Below are positions 14,188-15,011 of a stretch of DNA of 15,011 bases, one piece after another. The notes under the pieces were generated by a model, which saw only the letters and a program-made list of their open reading frames with translations, ran no database searches and was not told the origin of the DNA. This DNA comes from Saprospiraceae bacterium. GTDB taxonomy: Bacteria > Bacteroidota > Bacteroidia > Chitinophagales > Saprospiraceae. The stretch lies in contig JADZFI010000178.1 of the NCBI GenBank assembly GCA_020850025.1, forward strand, positions 1-15,011, read 5' to 3'. The stretch's first letter is position 1, and every line of letters starts with the position of its first letter. The position numbers were made by a program, and so were the translations under genes.

Positions 14188-14973
14188 ATGCGACGCAACC
14201 ACGAAATAGATTACAAGATCCACGGAGAAGAGATGCAATGTGTGGAAATTGAACTGGATCCGAATGAAACGGTGATTGCCGAATCCGGCAGCTTCATGTT
14301 CATGGACAACATGGTGGAAATGGCCACCGTATTTGGCGATGCCAGCGACCGGACAGAGGGCTTTTTCGGAAAGTTAATGACTGCTGGAAAGCGAATACTG
14401 ACCGGAGAAAGTCTGTTTATGACCACCTTTACCAATCAAGGCGGTGAAAAACAACGGGTAACCTTTGCTGCGCCATATGCCGGTAAGATTGTACCACTGG
14501 ACTTACAACAATATGGAGGTAAAATAGTATGCCAAAAAGATGCCTTCCTTTGTGCGGCAAAAGGCGTTCAATTAGGCATTGAGTTTCAACGCAAACTGGG
14601 CACCGGATTGTTCGGCGGTGAAGGCTTTATCATGCAAAAACTGGAAGGCGACGGGCTCGCGTTCGTACACGCAGGCGGCTACATTCTGGAGCGCGAACTT
14701 CGCGCCGGTGAAGTCCTGCGGGTAGATACCGGCTGCATAGTAGCCTTTACACAACAGGTTGACTATGATATTCAGTTTGTAAAAGGCATTAGAAACATGG
14801 TATTTGGAGGCGAAGGTTTGTTCTATGCCGTATTGAGAGGCCCTGGAAAGGTATGGCTGCAATCACTGCCGGTGAGCCGACTGGCGGCTAAGCTTTCCTC
14901 CTACGCCTCCTCGCCAGGCAAGGAGGAAGGAAGTATCCTGGGCGGACTCGGACGAATGATTGACGGTGTCTGA
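14188..14973 (+). CDS. TIGR00266 / AIM24 family protein
   Basis: 261-aa protein of the AIM24 (TIGR00266) family, a beta-rich fold with no established bacterial function. Visible features: DYKIHGEEMQCVEIELDPNETVIAESGSFMFMDNMVEM at the N-terminus (8-45), a Gly-rich GFFGKLMTAGKRILTGESLFMTTFTN segment, GGEGFIMQKLEGDGLAFVHAGG in the middle, and GGEGLFYAVLRGPGKVWLQSLPVSRLA near the end, all typical of the family. No signal peptide, so probably cytosolic. ATG 14188 gives the usual N-terminus. The 130 bases upstream show no clear promoter. The CDS is complete; 14974-15011 shows nothing recognisable before the window ends. Confidence 0.92.
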   Translation: MRRNHEIDYKIHGEEMQCVEIELDPNETVIAESGSFMFMDNMVEMATVFGDASDRTEGFFGKLMTAGKRILTGESLFMTTFTNQGGEKQRVTFAAPYAGKIVPLDLQQYGGKIVCQKDAFLCAAKGVQLGIEFQRKLGTGLFGGEGFIMQKLEGDGLAFVHAGGYILERELRAGEVLRVDTGCIVAFTQQVDYDIQFVKGIRNMVFGGEGLFYAVLRGPGKVWLQSLPVSRLAAKLSSYASSPGKEEGSILGGLGRMIDGV

Positions 14974-15011
14974 TCCCCGGCTGTGCTCAACAAAAACTAA
15001 CGTGCTAAAAA

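Overview
The window looks like chromosomal DNA of an environmental Bacteroidota bacterium, probably of the Saprospiria/Chitinophagia type (inference from gene families, not a placement). The evidence is two type IX secretion (T9SS) C-terminal sorting domains (a type A tail on the DUF1501 protein and a CHU_C/type B tail on the next protein), a very large DUF2723/TMEM260-like membrane protein, TAnnTTTG-type -7 promoter elements, and no clear Shine-Dalgarno sequences. There are 12 well-supported protein genes and no rRNA, tRNA or CRISPR.

Layout. 115-5886 is a secreted-protein block on the + strand: a DUF1800 protein, a DUF1501 protein with a T9SS tail, and a large Ig-like/SprB-repeat/CHU_C surface protein. 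DUF1800 and DUF1501 genes are commonly neighbours. Here they are split by a four-helix-bundle (S23/IVP-type) gene on the - strand, bounded on both sides by inverted arrays of 8-bp repeats. 5887-6135 is a convergent intergenic region packed with REP-like hairpins. msrA (lipoprotein form, - strand) follows, then a 245-bp intergenic region holding a 110-bp MITE-like palindrome with 27-bp terminal inverted repeats between two more octamer arrays. A + strand run then carries an AhpD-like carboxymuconolactone decarboxylase protein, rlmH and a rhomboid protease, the last preceded by octamer arrays that end one base before its ATG. 9009 onward holds thioredoxin with a strong terminator, the 1018-aa DUF2723 protein, an OsmC peroxidase, an outer-membrane beta-barrel protein with a long hairpin in its leader, and an AIM24/TIGR00266 protein.

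Functionally, the first block makes cell-surface or exported proteins. The middle and right parts are mostly housekeeping and thiol/peroxide defence (MsrA, AhpD-like, thioredoxin, OsmC), mixed with membrane and envelope proteins.

The least ordinary signal is the family of period-8 arrays (units of the type CAC-N5, for example CACCAAAA, CACTAAAA, CACTCGAA, CACTAAGG). They occur in three intergenic regions, flank the S23-type gene in inverted orientation, flank the MITE-like palindrome, abut two start codons, and encode the last residues of the S23 protein. I read this as a possible repeat-associated mobile cassette or slippage-prone leader system. That is inference.
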